In this document: positions 14,131 to 22,340 of the stretch, piece by piece
How positions within the stretch are numbered: position 1 is the stretch's first letter
How the letters are laid out: each line of letters opens with the position of its first letter
Assembly (NCBI GenBank): GCA_038062935.1
Contig: JBBTWG010000053.1
Location: 1 to 23,226, forward strand
From: JBBTWG01 sp038062935
Lineage (GTDB): Bacteria > Patescibacteriota > Gracilibacteria > UBA1369 > UBA12463
Direction of reading: 5' to 3'
Length of the DNA stretch: 23,226 bases
Made by a program: the position numbers and the translations under genes
Notes under the pieces: model-generated
Told to the model about the DNA's origin: nothing
The model's input: the letters and a program-made list of their open reading frames with translations, nothing else
Databases searched by the model: none

Positions 14131-15414
14131 ATGAAATCTTTTTTGAAGCGAATCTGTTTTTTGAAGCTGCGTTTTTTGGCGCGACGACGGCTTTCGAAAA
14201 TGAAGAAGATGGAGATTATTGGAGTGACGGGATCGATCGGAAAGACTACAGCCAAAGATGCTCTCGCCCATGTGCTGTCGCGGTCGTATCGTGTGCTCAA
14301 GAGTGAGAAAAGTTATAATACAGAACTCGGCTTGCCGATGACGATTTTGGGTGTTTTGAGTCCTGGGCGTTCGATTCTCGGATGGATTCGGCTTTTTTGG
14401 AGAGGATTTCATACGGCGTTTTTTTCGGAGGAGCAGTTTGATTTTCTGATTTTGGAAATGGGTGTGGATAAGCCGGGAGATATGGATCTTCTGCTTTCTG
14501 TGGCACGTCCGGATGTTGCGGTTTTCACAAGTGTGGCGCCGGTGCATTTGGCAGAAGGACAATTCCGATCGCTCAAAGATGTGTATCACGAAAAATCAAA
14601 ACTCCCTCTGGCAGTGCACGAAAAAGGTTTGATTTTCATGAATGCGGATAATGAATTTCTGCGCTCCAGTGGCTTCAAAAGCGCAGCAAAGACCGTATGG
14701 TATGGGACTGATCCGACTGATAAACTTTTTGCAGACAATATCCATTCAACTCGTGATGGGATTTCTTTTCGTGTGCATTATGGAGAACTTGCGGGTGAGA
14801 TTTTTGTGCCGATTTTGGGTGAACATCATATTTCGAGTATTTTACCGGCGATCGGTTGCGCGTTGCTGAAAGGAATGTATCTCCATGATATCGCGGAAGC
14901 GCTGAAAACTTTTCAACTTCCAGCAGGAAGACTCAACTTGATTGCGGGAATTCGTGAATCATCAATTATCGACAGTTCGTATAATGCCTCTCCTGCAGCG
15001 GTGAAAATGGCGCTCCATGTTTTGAAAAGCATTGCTCGCAAAGATGAACGAAAAATTTTCGTTCTCGGGAATATGAACGAACTTGGGCATCACACGGAAC
15101 AGTCTCATCTCGATATTGCACCGCTCATTGATGGTTCTGTCGATGTCTTCGTGACCGTGGGTGAGAGTGCGCGCAAGGCCGCAGAAGAGGCTCTACGACA
15201 GGGGATTCTCCCTGCCAATGCGGTTCATTCTTTTGTGAATGTGATGGTGGCTCGCGATTTTCTGAAAGGCATTTTGCAGAAAAATGATATTGTCCTTGTG
15301 AAAGGCTCACAGAATAAAGTTCGTCTGGAGAAACTCGTGAAGTACGTTATGGCTGAGCCGGAATTGGCCAATCAACTCCTGGTGCGACAGGAAGAAACAT
15401 GGAAAGATGCCTAG
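14131..15414 (+). CDS. MurF-type Mur ligase lacking the N-terminal domain
   Basis: This 427-aa protein has the central ATPase and C-terminal domains of Mur ligases: P-loop GVTGSIGKTTAKD (31-43), SYNTELGLPMTILG, LEMGVDKPGDMD, a HEKSKLP region and the late DSSYNASPAAVKMAL segment. The closest pattern is MurF, which joins UDP-MurNAc-tripeptide to D-Ala-D-Ala. Normal MurF has 80-100 residues of UDP-binding domain before the P-loop; here there are only 30 residues, basic and hydrophobic (MKSFLKRICFLKLRFLARRR), which could be an amphipathic membrane contact. The carbamylated Lys region is read as EKSKLP. Similar short proteins are, to my knowledge, common in Patescibacteria, but substrate choice is unproven. 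It follows rplT by 19 bp. Confidence 0.85.
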   Translation: MKSFLKRICFLKLRFLARRRLSKMKKMEIIGVTGSIGKTTAKDALAHVLSRSYRVLKSEKSYNTELGLPMTILGVLSPGRSILGWIRLFWRGFHTAFFSEEQFDFLILEMGVDKPGDMDLLLSVARPDVAVFTSVAPVHLAEGQFRSLKDVYHEKSKLPLAVHEKGLIFMNADNEFLRSSGFKSAAKTVWYGTDPTDKLFADNIHSTRDGISFRVHYGELAGEIFVPILGEHHISSILPAIGCALLKGMYLHDIAEALKTFQLPAGRLNLIAGIRESSIIDSSYNASPAAVKMALHVLKSIARKDERKIFVLGNMNELGHHTEQSHLDIAPLIDGSVDVFVTVGESARKAAEEALRQGILPANAVHSFVNVMVARDFLKGILQKNDIVLVKGSQNKVRLEKLVKYVMAEPELANQLLVRQEETWKDA

Positions 15415-15444
15415 GTTATCGTGCGCTTATTTGCCCAAATCCCC

Positions 15445-16347
15445 ATGAAATACCACTGGAAAATTATTGGACATGAACCTCTTCTCGAGAGCCTAGAACG
15501 TGATCTTTCTGAGGATAATTTGGCGCATGCTTATCTTTTTGTTGGTCCAGAAAAAGTGGGAAAGTCGATCGTTGCGAAAAATTTTGCACACATCCTCCAA
15601 TGTGAAAAAGATTTTTGCCATGAATGTTCGACATGCACGCAGATTGAGAAAAGTTGTCATCCGGATACGATTGAATTTCAGGATGATCATGAATCGATCA
15701 AGATCGAGCAGATTCGCGAAGTTTTGGCGCGACTTCATATGACGACGACAGGACGATACAAAATTTTCCTGGCAGAGCGCATCGAAAGAATGACTTCAGA
15801 ATCAGCAAATTGCCTTTTGAAGACTCTGGAAGAACCACCACCAAATACGATTTTTCTTTTCACGGCCGTGTCACTGCGAGAAGTATTACCAACGATCGTT
15901 TCACGTCTTCGCGTCTTGCAATTTCATCATTGTCCAGAAAATATTTTGCGCGAAAAGATGAAAGAAAATTATCCCGATGCGGATGATGAGACACTCACTC
16001 ACGTGAGTCAATTTGCTTTGGGGAAGCCTGGAGTCGCTTTTCGCTTTATGCGGGATGCAGATTTTCTTTCATTTTATAGGACGATGTATCAGGAAATTTT
16101 ATTATTTCTCGAGAGTCCAAAAATTTTTGATCGATTTTGTTTTGTTCAAACTCTCCTCGAGAACGAGGAAAAAATTGAAGATTTTTTGAATGTTTTAACG
16201 CATATTGCACGCGGACAGCTTCTCTCAAACCCTTTGAAAAGATCACGATTTCTTGATATTCTAGACCAGATCTCGCGCACACGATTTGCGTTTCGATATA
16301 ATGCGAACAAGAAACTCACGTTGGAGCGACTCATGATTCATCTCTGA
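15445..16347 (+). CDS. holB: DNA polymerase III delta' subunit-like clamp-loader ATPase
   Basis: A 300-aa AAA+ protein of the clamp loader that places the beta clamp (dnaN, 22.3 kb) on DNA. It begins with the family-typical IIGHEPLLESL and LAHAYLFVGPEKVGKS (Walker A, 34-41). A zinc-module Cys cluster follows (Cys53, 58, 61, 64), then SANCLLKTLEEPPPNTIFLFT. The usual SRC arginine-finger motif is SRLRVL, so the Cys is lost while the Arg is kept. The C-terminal half is the helical collar domain. The intact P-loop with the short length fits delta' of many non-proteobacteria, but a short gamma subunit is an alternative. The ATG at 15445 is preferred over a GTG at 15421. Confidence 0.88.
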   Translation: MKYHWKIIGHEPLLESLERDLSEDNLAHAYLFVGPEKVGKSIVAKNFAHILQCEKDFCHECSTCTQIEKSCHPDTIEFQDDHESIKIEQIREVLARLHMTTTGRYKIFLAERIERMTSESANCLLKTLEEPPPNTIFLFTAVSLREVLPTIVSRLRVLQFHHCPENILREKMKENYPDADDETLTHVSQFALGKPGVAFRFMRDADFLSFYRTMYQEILLFLESPKIFDRFCFVQTLLENEEKIEDFLNVLTHIARGQLLSNPLKRSRFLDILDQISRTRFAFRYNANKKLTLERLMIHL

Positions 16348-16352
16348 TTTTT

Positions 16353-17117
16353 ATGTTTTATTTTATTCTTCTCGCTCTTTCGTTTTTAGGCCTCCTGGTG
16401 ATTTATTTTCGACGCTCGAAATCTTATCGACTTTTGCTCATGGATCAGGCTCTTGTGCCAGATGATGGGATTCCTATTCCTCATGAAGAGATGACTGCTG
16501 AACGTGCCGAAATTCTTTCGAAAACTATTCCTATTCATGAACATTTGGAGATGAAAGAGATTTTTAAAAATGGCGAAATTTCTTTTCTGGCAGGGGATTA
16601 TGATGAATCAGAAAAACTCTTTATTCGAGTTCTTTCGATCGACGAGCATCATGAGGAATCTCATGCTCGACTTGGGCTCATATACCTGAAAAAAGGCCTT
16701 TCTACGAAGGCAGAGGCGGTCTACAGAAAACTTCTAGGACTCAATCCGACTCATCCTTCGTATCATAGCAATCTTGCACTGGGTCTCTATATGCAACGTC
16801 GTATGGAAGATGCTCGTGATTCTTATTTGAAAGCGATCGAACTTGATCCTGACAAGGCGAATCGATACATCAATCTTGCTCATGTGTATCGTGACCTCAA
16901 ATCGCATGATCTCGCGCTGGAAGCGGTGGAAAAAGCTTTGCAGATTGCTCCCCAAAATCAATATCGCCTTATTTTCTCTGAGATTCTCTGTGATCTCGGA
17001 CGCCTCGATGAAGCCAGAGAGATCATTCAAAAAGCGCTTCAGGAAGAAGACAAAGAGAGCGAGCTTCGTCCTGTGGCACGGCTTCTTTTGAAAAAAATAG
17101 AAAAGACGGAGAGCTAG
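16353..17117 (+). CDS. Membrane-anchored TPR protein
   Basis: A 254-aa protein with one N-terminal transmembrane helix (residues 2-19, FYFILLALSFLGLLVIYF) followed by Arg/Lys, so the bulk is predicted to be cytoplasmic. From about residue 66 there are five tetratricopeptide repeats of 34 residues, with the typical pattern W/L-G-Y-A-P, e.g. LGLIYLKKGLSTKAEAVYRK and NLALGLYMQRRMEDARDSYL. TPRs mediate protein contacts; the partner is unknown. It starts 5 bp after the holB stop in the same T-rich context. Its TAG is only 3 bp from the stop of the convergent vanW gene, leaving no room for a terminator. Confidence 0.85.
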   Translation: MFYFILLALSFLGLLVIYFRRSKSYRLLLMDQALVPDDGIPIPHEEMTAERAEILSKTIPIHEHLEMKEIFKNGEISFLAGDYDESEKLFIRVLSIDEHHEESHARLGLIYLKKGLSTKAEAVYRKLLGLNPTHPSYHSNLALGLYMQRRMEDARDSYLKAIELDPDKANRYINLAHVYRDLKSHDLALEAVEKALQIAPQNQYRLIFSEILCDLGRLDEAREIIQKALQEEDKESELRPVARLLLKKIEKTES

Positions 17118-17120
17118 GAA

Positions 17121-18974
17121 TCAATCTCGGAAATATTGTTCGCCCGTAGGATCACCGGGTTTGATTTCTGTTGCGATGCTACCGACAAGGATGCGACTTG
17201 GGATTGCTTTATATTTGCTTATTATTTCTTCTTTTTTTACTTCTCCTGTCGCCGAAGTAATCGTTCGGTGCCATCGTGTCGTGAAGCCGTTGTGTGCTTT
17301 CTCTACCTGTTTCTGTGTACCTGGTGGAAGTGATGTTGTCTTGATGTATTCTACCGATCCTGCCGATGTGTGATTCGAAATTTGCGGTCCTTCGATTTCC
17401 ACTTTTCTTCCATCTTTGGTGCCATAAAATTTGAAATATGCCTGCTGCCCGTCGGCATAACTCTGCACAAGGATTGAACCTGGTGTGTCGTTGATGAATT
17501 TCAGGTCACTGGATCCTGGATAGATCGTGGCGTCCAGCCCATGACCGCCAACCTGTGCATAGTAACTGACGAGATATGAATGTGGCTTTCTATTGATGAT
17601 AGGAAGTCCAGCGCTGAGTGCTGCGCGATACATGGTTGTAGAAACTTGGCAGATACCGCCACCGTACTCTGGAATCGTTCCTTCTGGCTTTATTACAAGC
17701 TCTTTTCGGTATCCGGTCGATCCATCGACGCGCCCGAGCACGGAGTTGAAAGAGAATTCTTCACCTGGAGAAATGATTCTTCCGTTAAATTTTCCAATGC
17801 CGTTCTGGATATTGAACATGCGATTCACGGGTGATCCATAGTATGTGGTGTAGCCTACGGTGATGAGCTCTTTGATTCCTATATCCTGCAAATCCTGACT
17901 CACGTTTACTTCAGCGGGGATCTCTTGGACGGGGACTTCCACTATCATTGCGTCTGTATTGAACGCTGACTCCACTAATTTTTCTGCCTCTTCATACTGC
18001 ACTGCCTGGCCATTTTTTCCTGTTCCATCAAAAATTATTTTGCTGTTTTCATCGCGGAAAATACTGATCGGATTCGCGGGATAATCTGCATCTTTTGAAA
18101 ATTCATTTTTTAGAAAAATTGTGAGTGCATCGTCGTCGAGATCGACTTTTATCTTGCCTTCTTCTTTTTTGTAAGAAATCCAATGCCTGTAATTCCTTAA
18201 TGCTATGCGCGTTTTCACATCTTTTATTTGGATTGTCACAATTTTTGTGAAAAGTTTTTCGAGTTCAACAAAATGCTCTTCGAGGTCTTTCTTCACTATT
18301 TTTGGTTCGAATTTTTTTATATCGAGTTCAATTTTCCCCCCTGCGAGGATTTTGCCTTTGTTTGTTTTCCCCCCGAGCATTCCTACAAATTCCGATACTT
18401 TTTCTTGTAATTTTTCGTGATCGATTTCGAAGCCTTCTTTTTCATCAACGATGATGATCTTCTTCCCTTGTGCCTCAAGAAAAGCATCGCGAGTTTCTTC
18501 AATACCAAACTCTTTCTTCAGAATATTTTCGAGTTCGTCCCAATCCGCCGCAATCTCTATTTTTTCTTGTCTTTTTTGGAAAAGACTTGCAACCACATGC
18601 GCTGTTTTTTGGAATGGTTTTTTGACGACATTCTTTCTTTCGAGAAACTTCTTTACATCCCACTGAAGCCCGATTTGAGAGGCCCTGACATTAACTTTCT
18701 TTCCTTGAAGACTGAAAACGATTGGCCTTAACTCGAATTTTTTAATTGCTTGCTCCACCTTTGCTCCTAGCTTTTCATACGGCACATTCGAGAGCGATGT
18801 ATTCCCAAGAAAGGTGTTTGGCGAAATTCTTGCATCATAGAGAATTTCGATCATTATCGTGCCTGCCAGGAGAAAGCAAAAAAGTACCAAGAGTGGTGGG
18901 AAAATTCTTGATCCAGTGGATGTATATTTTTCTTCTTCCGGCATTTTATTTTCTTCTGCCTTTTTCTTCGTCAT
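17121..18974 (-). CDS. VanW/YoaR-family cell-surface protein
   Basis: At 617 aa it has one transmembrane helix (about 25-45), so the bulk is outside the membrane. Residues about 60-355 are two lysine-rich repeats that look like the YoaR peptidoglycan-binding-like domains. Residues about 370-500 form the VanW domain: ITVGYTTYYG, GRIISPGEEFSFN and the hallmark EYGGGICQVSTTMYRAA (436-452). The C-terminal about 55 residues resemble a G5-type beta module (LPPGTQKQVEKA... EIISKYKAIPSRI). VanW proteins accompany some glycopeptide-resistance clusters but are widespread without them, and their activity is not settled. The ATG at 18974 overlaps ytxH by 29 nt; an ATG at 18944, one base after the ytxH stop, is an equally plausible start. 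Confidence 0.88.
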   Translation of the reverse strand: MTKKKAEENKMPEEEKYTSTGSRIFPPLLVLFCFLLAGTIMIEILYDARISPNTFLGNTSLSNVPYEKLGAKVEQAIKKFELRPIVFSLQGKKVNVRASQIGLQWDVKKFLERKNVVKKPFQKTAHVVASLFQKRQEKIEIAADWDELENILKKEFGIEETRDAFLEAQGKKIIIVDEKEGFEIDHEKLQEKVSEFVGMLGGKTNKGKILAGGKIELDIKKFEPKIVKKDLEEHFVELEKLFTKIVTIQIKDVKTRIALRNYRHWISYKKEEGKIKVDLDDDALTIFLKNEFSKDADYPANPISIFRDENSKIIFDGTGKNGQAVQYEEAEKLVESAFNTDAMIVEVPVQEIPAEVNVSQDLQDIGIKELITVGYTTYYGSPVNRMFNIQNGIGKFNGRIISPGEEFSFNSVLGRVDGSTGYRKELVIKPEGTIPEYGGGICQVSTTMYRAALSAGLPIINRKPHSYLVSYYAQVGGHGLDATIYPGSSDLKFINDTPGSILVQSYADGQQAYFKFYGTKDGRKVEIEGPQISNHTSAGSVEYIKTTSLPPGTQKQVEKAHNGFTTRWHRTITSATGEVKKEEIISKYKAIPSRILVGSIATEIKPGDPTGEQYFRD

Positions 18975-19239
18975 TATTCTTCAAGAAATTATTTTTTATA
19001 AAATTGAAGATTCCTTTCGATTCTTCCTTCGCTTTTTCTGCCAGATCTTTGACTACTGACCCGTGCTTTTCATAGAGCTCTTTTCCCTTCTCTTTTATTA
19101 TTTTTCTTGTATCTCTTCCTTTTCTTGGTGCAAACGCAACTCCTAGTACTGATCCTATTGCACCGCCAATAATGGCTCCCATAACGAGTTTGTCGACGAT
19201 AGATTTTTTCTTTTCCGGATTTGTGTTTTGTTCGTCCAT
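18946..19239 (-). CDS. YtxH-family small membrane protein
   Basis: A 97-aa protein with a glycine-rich hydrophobic segment (LVMGAIIGGAIGSVLGVAFA, 18-37) followed by PRKGRDTRK and a charged Lys/Glu helix. This is the pattern of the YtxH/YhaH family (glycine-zipper-like membrane segment, 'LlaPksGketRk', then a coiled tail). Its function is poorly known; some members are stress-linked. It lies 18 bp downstream of rny and overlaps vanW. Confidence 0.8.
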   Translation of the reverse strand: MDEQNTNPEKKKSIVDKLVMGAIIGGAIGSVLGVAFAPRKGRDTRKIIKEKGKELYEKHGSVVKDLAEKAKEESKGIFNFIKNNFLKNNDEEKGRRK

Positions 19240-19257
19240 GTGAGTGAGGGTTAAGGA

Positions 19258-20790
19258 CTATTTAGCTGTTTCTGTGGTTTGGGTTCTGCGGATAGCGTTG
19301 ATGCGGACATATCCTGGATATGCCACATTCTCTTTCACCTCTTTGGCGATATTCTCTGCGAGGGGCTGCATGAGGTCGTCTGCGAGCTCGCCTGGATTGA
19401 CGTAGACACGCACTTCACGGCCCGCCGACATGATCTGCACTTTCGAGACTCCTTCGTAGGAATTTGCTATTTCGTTGAGCTGCTTCATGCGCTCTATGTA
19501 TTTATCCAGTGCTTCTTCTCGGGCGCCTGGACGACCTGCGGATATCGCATCAGCACCTTTGATGAGGAAAGCCTCTGTGGTTCGTGGGGGCTCAGAATCG
19601 TGATGTGTCCATGCTGCGTGCACTTCTTTTTCTGGGAAATTATATTTCTCCATGAGCTCTTTCGTCAGATAGTCGTGCGCTCCAATGATGTCAGGATTCT
19701 GGTCGATCGCTTTTCCGAGATCGTGGAGGAAGCCTCCAATTTTACAGGTTTCGACCTCTGCACCGAGTTCGTACCCCATCATCAAGGCTAGTAATCCAAC
19801 TTCGAAAGAGTGGCGCATAATGTTCTGTCCATAACTTGTTCGAAATTGAAGTCTCCCTATGGTTTGCACCATTTCATCCTGCAAAACACGTTTAATGTTC
19901 ATTCTCTTGAGGGCCTCTTTTCCCATTTTGAGAAGCTCTTTGTCCATATCTTTTTTTGCTTCTTCAATATTTTTTACGACTGTGTCTGGCGTGACTTCAC
20001 CCCTTTCTTCGAAAAGCCTTTCGATCGTTCTTTTCGCGATCTGCCTTGTGAAAAGATTGTAGTGCGAGATGGTGATGACATTTGGGAAGTCGTTGAAAAT
20101 GACATCGATCTCTAGAATTTCTTCTAGTTTTTGAATATTCTCGGCATTTTTACCAATCACTTTGAGCTTTAGCGGATCGCGTGGAACGATGACCTGGGTT
20201 CCTCTTTTTTCGTTCGAAGTTGGAGACGAGAGTCTTTGCAGAGAATTGAGCACAACATTTTTGGCCTCCTGTTCAGCATTTTCTTTGTAAAATTCTTCGA
20301 GATGTGCGAGGCGAATTTCATTTTCTTCGCGCAGCTCACGCTCGAGATCTTTTATCATTTTTTCTCGAATATCCTCTTTTTTCTGTTGCGCTTTTTTCAT
20401 TATGCCATCCACGAGTCGCATTTCTAATTCTTTATTTTCCTCTTTTTTGAGCGCACTTTCGCGCTCCTCTTCGTCCAATACTTTTTGAATTTCTTGGATT
20501 TTCCCTTCCTTCTTTTTTACATTCTCTTCTTTTCCTTCCAAAGACTCTTCTAATTTTTTGAGAAACTCATTTAGATCTTCCTCTGATTGCTTGAAAGCTT
20601 CTTTTGATTTCAACACCTTATCGTCTGTTTCTCTTTTGAGGCGGGTACTCTCTTCTTGCGCCTTTTGAACCATTTCTTCAGCCTTCTGCTTCACTTTCTC
20701 TGTTTCGGAAGCGCTTTTCTGTAGCACAAAAGCCAAGATTCCTCCGACACAAAAACTTCCTGCGATGTATAGGATAACGTCGAATGTCAT
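19258..20790 (-). CDS. rny: Ribonuclease Y
   Basis: At 510 aa from the ATG at 20790 this membrane-tethered endoribonuclease starts general mRNA decay. The order is standard: N-terminal transmembrane helix (about 3-24), long Glu/Lys coiled coil (about 28-190), KH domain (about 200-265) and HD domain (about 325-420) with His327 in RHSFEVGLLAL and the catalytic pair in FLHDLGKA (His356, Asp357), then HHDSEPP and SAGRPGAREE. One oddity is the KH loop: the usual I-G-R-E-G-R-N-I is IGKNAENI, so the GxxG motif that contacts RNA is lost. A TTG 18 nt upstream in frame is unlikely because the promoter -10 overlaps it. It lies 29 bp after the desulfurase gene. Confidence 0.94.
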   Translation of the reverse strand: MTFDVILYIAGSFCVGGILAFVLQKSASETEKVKQKAEEMVQKAQEESTRLKRETDDKVLKSKEAFKQSEEDLNEFLKKLEESLEGKEENVKKKEGKIQEIQKVLDEEERESALKKEENKELEMRLVDGIMKKAQQKKEDIREKMIKDLERELREENEIRLAHLEEFYKENAEQEAKNVVLNSLQRLSSPTSNEKRGTQVIVPRDPLKLKVIGKNAENIQKLEEILEIDVIFNDFPNVITISHYNLFTRQIAKRTIERLFEERGEVTPDTVVKNIEEAKKDMDKELLKMGKEALKRMNIKRVLQDEMVQTIGRLQFRTSYGQNIMRHSFEVGLLALMMGYELGAEVETCKIGGFLHDLGKAIDQNPDIIGAHDYLTKELMEKYNFPEKEVHAAWTHHDSEPPRTTEAFLIKGADAISAGRPGAREEALDKYIERMKQLNEIANSYEGVSKVQIMSAGREVRVYVNPGELADDLMQPLAENIAKEVKENVAYPGYVRINAIRRTQTTETAK

Positions 20791-20799
20791 AGCTGTCGC

Positions 20800-20805
20800 A
20801 TTATA
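20800..20805 (-). promoter_or_regulatory. -10 box of a near-leaderless rny promoter
   Basis: A perfect TATAAT on the minus strand ends 9 bp before the rny ATG, so transcription would start only about 3 nt ahead of it. The -35 region 17 bp upstream is poor (ATCAAT). Read-through from the desulfurase gene is also possible. Confidence 0.45.
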
Positions 20806-20819
20806 CAAAAAATTTACAC

Positions 20820-22007
20820 TTATTGATAGAGTGGAGAAATAGACCTCATATCCGCTACCACCTCTTTCATTTTTTCGATTACAAAGATTACTTCTTCTCG
20901 TGTTGTATCTTTTCCTAAGCTGAAACGGACACTCCCATGCGCAATTTCATACGGGACGCCGATCGAAAGGAGCACGTGGGATGGGTCGACCGTTCCTGAT
21001 GTACATGCGGATCCTGAAGAAACACAGATTCCTTCCATATCCAATCGAAGCAGAATAGTTTCGCCTTCAATCCCTTCGAAAGAAAAATTCACGTTGTTCG
21101 GCAATCTTTTTGTGCGGTGTCCATTTAAATATACTTTTGGGATATTTTTTTCGATACCTTCTATCAGAAGATCTCGAAGCTGTTTGAGTCTGGCGCACTC
21201 TGTATCTTTTTCTGCCATCACGAGCTTCAAGGCCTCACCCATTCCTACAATTGCAGCAACATTTTCTGTGCCGGCGCGCATCCGATATTCCTGACCGCCG
21301 CCCTGTATTTGGGGGATCATCCTCACGCCTTTTTTGATACAGAGGGCACCCACACCTTTTGGACCATAGATTTTTCCAGCATTGAAGCTCATAAGATCCA
21401 CTTTCAGATTTCTTACGTTCACATCCAAAAATCCTACTGCTTGGCATGCATCAGTGTGGAAAAGTGGCAAGAGACTGTCTTTTTTCCTTATCTCTTCGAG
21501 AAATTCTCCTATTTTCTGAATATCCTGAATAACTCCAATTTCATTATTTGCATACATAATAGAGACAAGAATCGTGTCTGGCCGAATTGCCGACTTTAAT
21601 TTCTCTAGATTTAGCAATCCATCCTTCTCAACATCCAAATATGTCACTGTGTATCCGTTTTTTTCGAGATATTCACAAGTGTGTAACACTGCCTGGTGCT
21701 CTGTTTTCAAAGTCACAATATGTTTTCCAGTATCTTTATACGCTTCTACCACACCCCGAAGCGCTAAATTCACACTCTCTGTTCCACTGCCGGTAAAAAT
21801 TACTTCCTTTGGTGCGCACCCAAGAAAGTCTGAAATATCCCTTCTAGATCCATCGATCGCCCTTCTTGACTCCTGCCCAAACTCATAGATTGTGGAAGGA
21901 TTTCCAAACTTTTCCACAAAGAAGGGGAGCATTTTCTCCAAAACCTCTTTTTTCAAAGGAGTTGTGGCTGCATAATCCATGTAAATAAACTTTTTCAATG
22001 AATTCAT
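20820..22007 (-). CDS. Cysteine desulfurase, NifS/IscS family
   Basis: A 395-aa PLP enzyme that takes sulfur from L-cysteine for Fe-S clusters and tRNA thiolation. Motifs: IYMDYAATTPL, GNPSTIYEFGQ, FTGSGTESVNLAL, TEHQAVLHTC (His104), YANNEIGVIQ, HTDACQAVG, the PLP lysine in NAGKIYGPKG (Lys212) and the persulfide Cys335 in VSSGSACTSG. The residue before the PLP lysine is Gly instead of the usual His. The short loop around the Cys suits class I (IscS/NifS) rather than SufS. No scaffold (iscU, sufU) or mnmA gene is adjacent. Its sulfur could serve the Fe-S enzymes IspG and QueG; PLP would come from PdxST. It is divergent from dnaN across the candidate origin. Confidence 0.93.
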   Translation of the reverse strand: MNSLKKFIYMDYAATTPLKKEVLEKMLPFFVEKFGNPSTIYEFGQESRRAIDGSRRDISDFLGCAPKEVIFTGSGTESVNLALRGVVEAYKDTGKHIVTLKTEHQAVLHTCEYLEKNGYTVTYLDVEKDGLLNLEKLKSAIRPDTILVSIMYANNEIGVIQDIQKIGEFLEEIRKKDSLLPLFHTDACQAVGFLDVNVRNLKVDLMSFNAGKIYGPKGVGALCIKKGVRMIPQIQGGGQEYRMRAGTENVAAIVGMGEALKLVMAEKDTECARLKQLRDLLIEGIEKNIPKVYLNGHRTKRLPNNVNFSFEGIEGETILLRLDMEGICVSSGSACTSGTVDPSHVLLSIGVPYEIAHGSVRFSLGKDTTREEVIFVIEKMKEVVADMRSISPLYQ

Positions 22008-22033
22008 AGGAATGTGGAACAGTTTTAAGGTGA

Positions 22034-22039
22034 CTTATA
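22034..22039 (-). promoter_or_regulatory. Possible -10 box for the cysteine desulfurase gene
   Basis: TATAAG on the minus strand, 27 bp before the ATG. The matching -35 (TTAATT) is weak. Confidence 0.3.
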
Positions 22040-22200
22040 CCTGCTATTAAAATTATAATTAAAGCTATTTTCACCACTTTTCTTACCAAAAAGTTTTCCT
22101 CACTTCTTATACTCTTTGTGCAAGAGTTGTGAAGTTTTTAAGAACTACTTTATTATTCCTCTATTCCGTATTTTATCATAAATAACCTCTTTTTCTTTAG

Positions 22201-22290
22201 TTCTTCACAAGTTTTCCACAAAAAGTGTGCATAAATCAAGCCTTACTAATTACTACTACCTTTCTAATATTAAGAAAAAGAAAAGTTGTA
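22201..22290. other. oriC: Candidate replication origin (DnaA boxes, DnaA-trio, AT-rich tract)
   Basis: The 333-bp gene-free stretch 22008-22340 between the desulfurase gene and dnaN is AT-rich. Within it lie three 9-mers in a row: TTCTTCACA (22201-22209, one mismatch), TTTTCCACA (22212-22220) and the inverted TGTGCATAA (22226-22234, reverse TTATGCACA). The last two fit the DnaA-box consensus TTWTNCACA and face each other across 5 bp. After an 8-bp spacer comes TTACTAATTACTACTACC (22243-22260), whose lower strand reads 3'-AAT-GAT-T-AAT-GAT-GAT-5', the DnaA-trio pattern used for strand opening. An AT-rich tract follows. Weaker near-boxes occur at 22013-22021 and 22117-22125. dnaA itself is not in the window. 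Confidence 0.6.
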
Positions 22291-22313
22291 TTCTTTTAGG
22301 AGGAAGATATAAT
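22286..22313 (+). promoter_or_regulatory. dnaN promoter
   Basis: TTGTAT (22286-22291) and a perfect TATAAT (22308-22313), 16-bp spacer. The predicted start is near 22320, with a leader of about 21 nt. The -10 overlaps a four-codon ORF (ATG at 22312, MPSK) preceded by AGGAGG. Confidence 0.6.
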
Positions 22314-22340
22314 GCCGTCGAAGTAAAAAAATAAAGTTTT

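Noticed and set aside
21910..21918. TTTTCCACA inside the desulfurase gene as part of the origin
   Set aside because: A single match within a conserved coding segment, about 290 bp from the cluster; likely incidental.
22298..22303. AGGAGG as the dnaN ribosome-binding site
   Set aside because: It lies 37 bp before the dnaN ATG and upstream of the -10 box, too far to serve that start.
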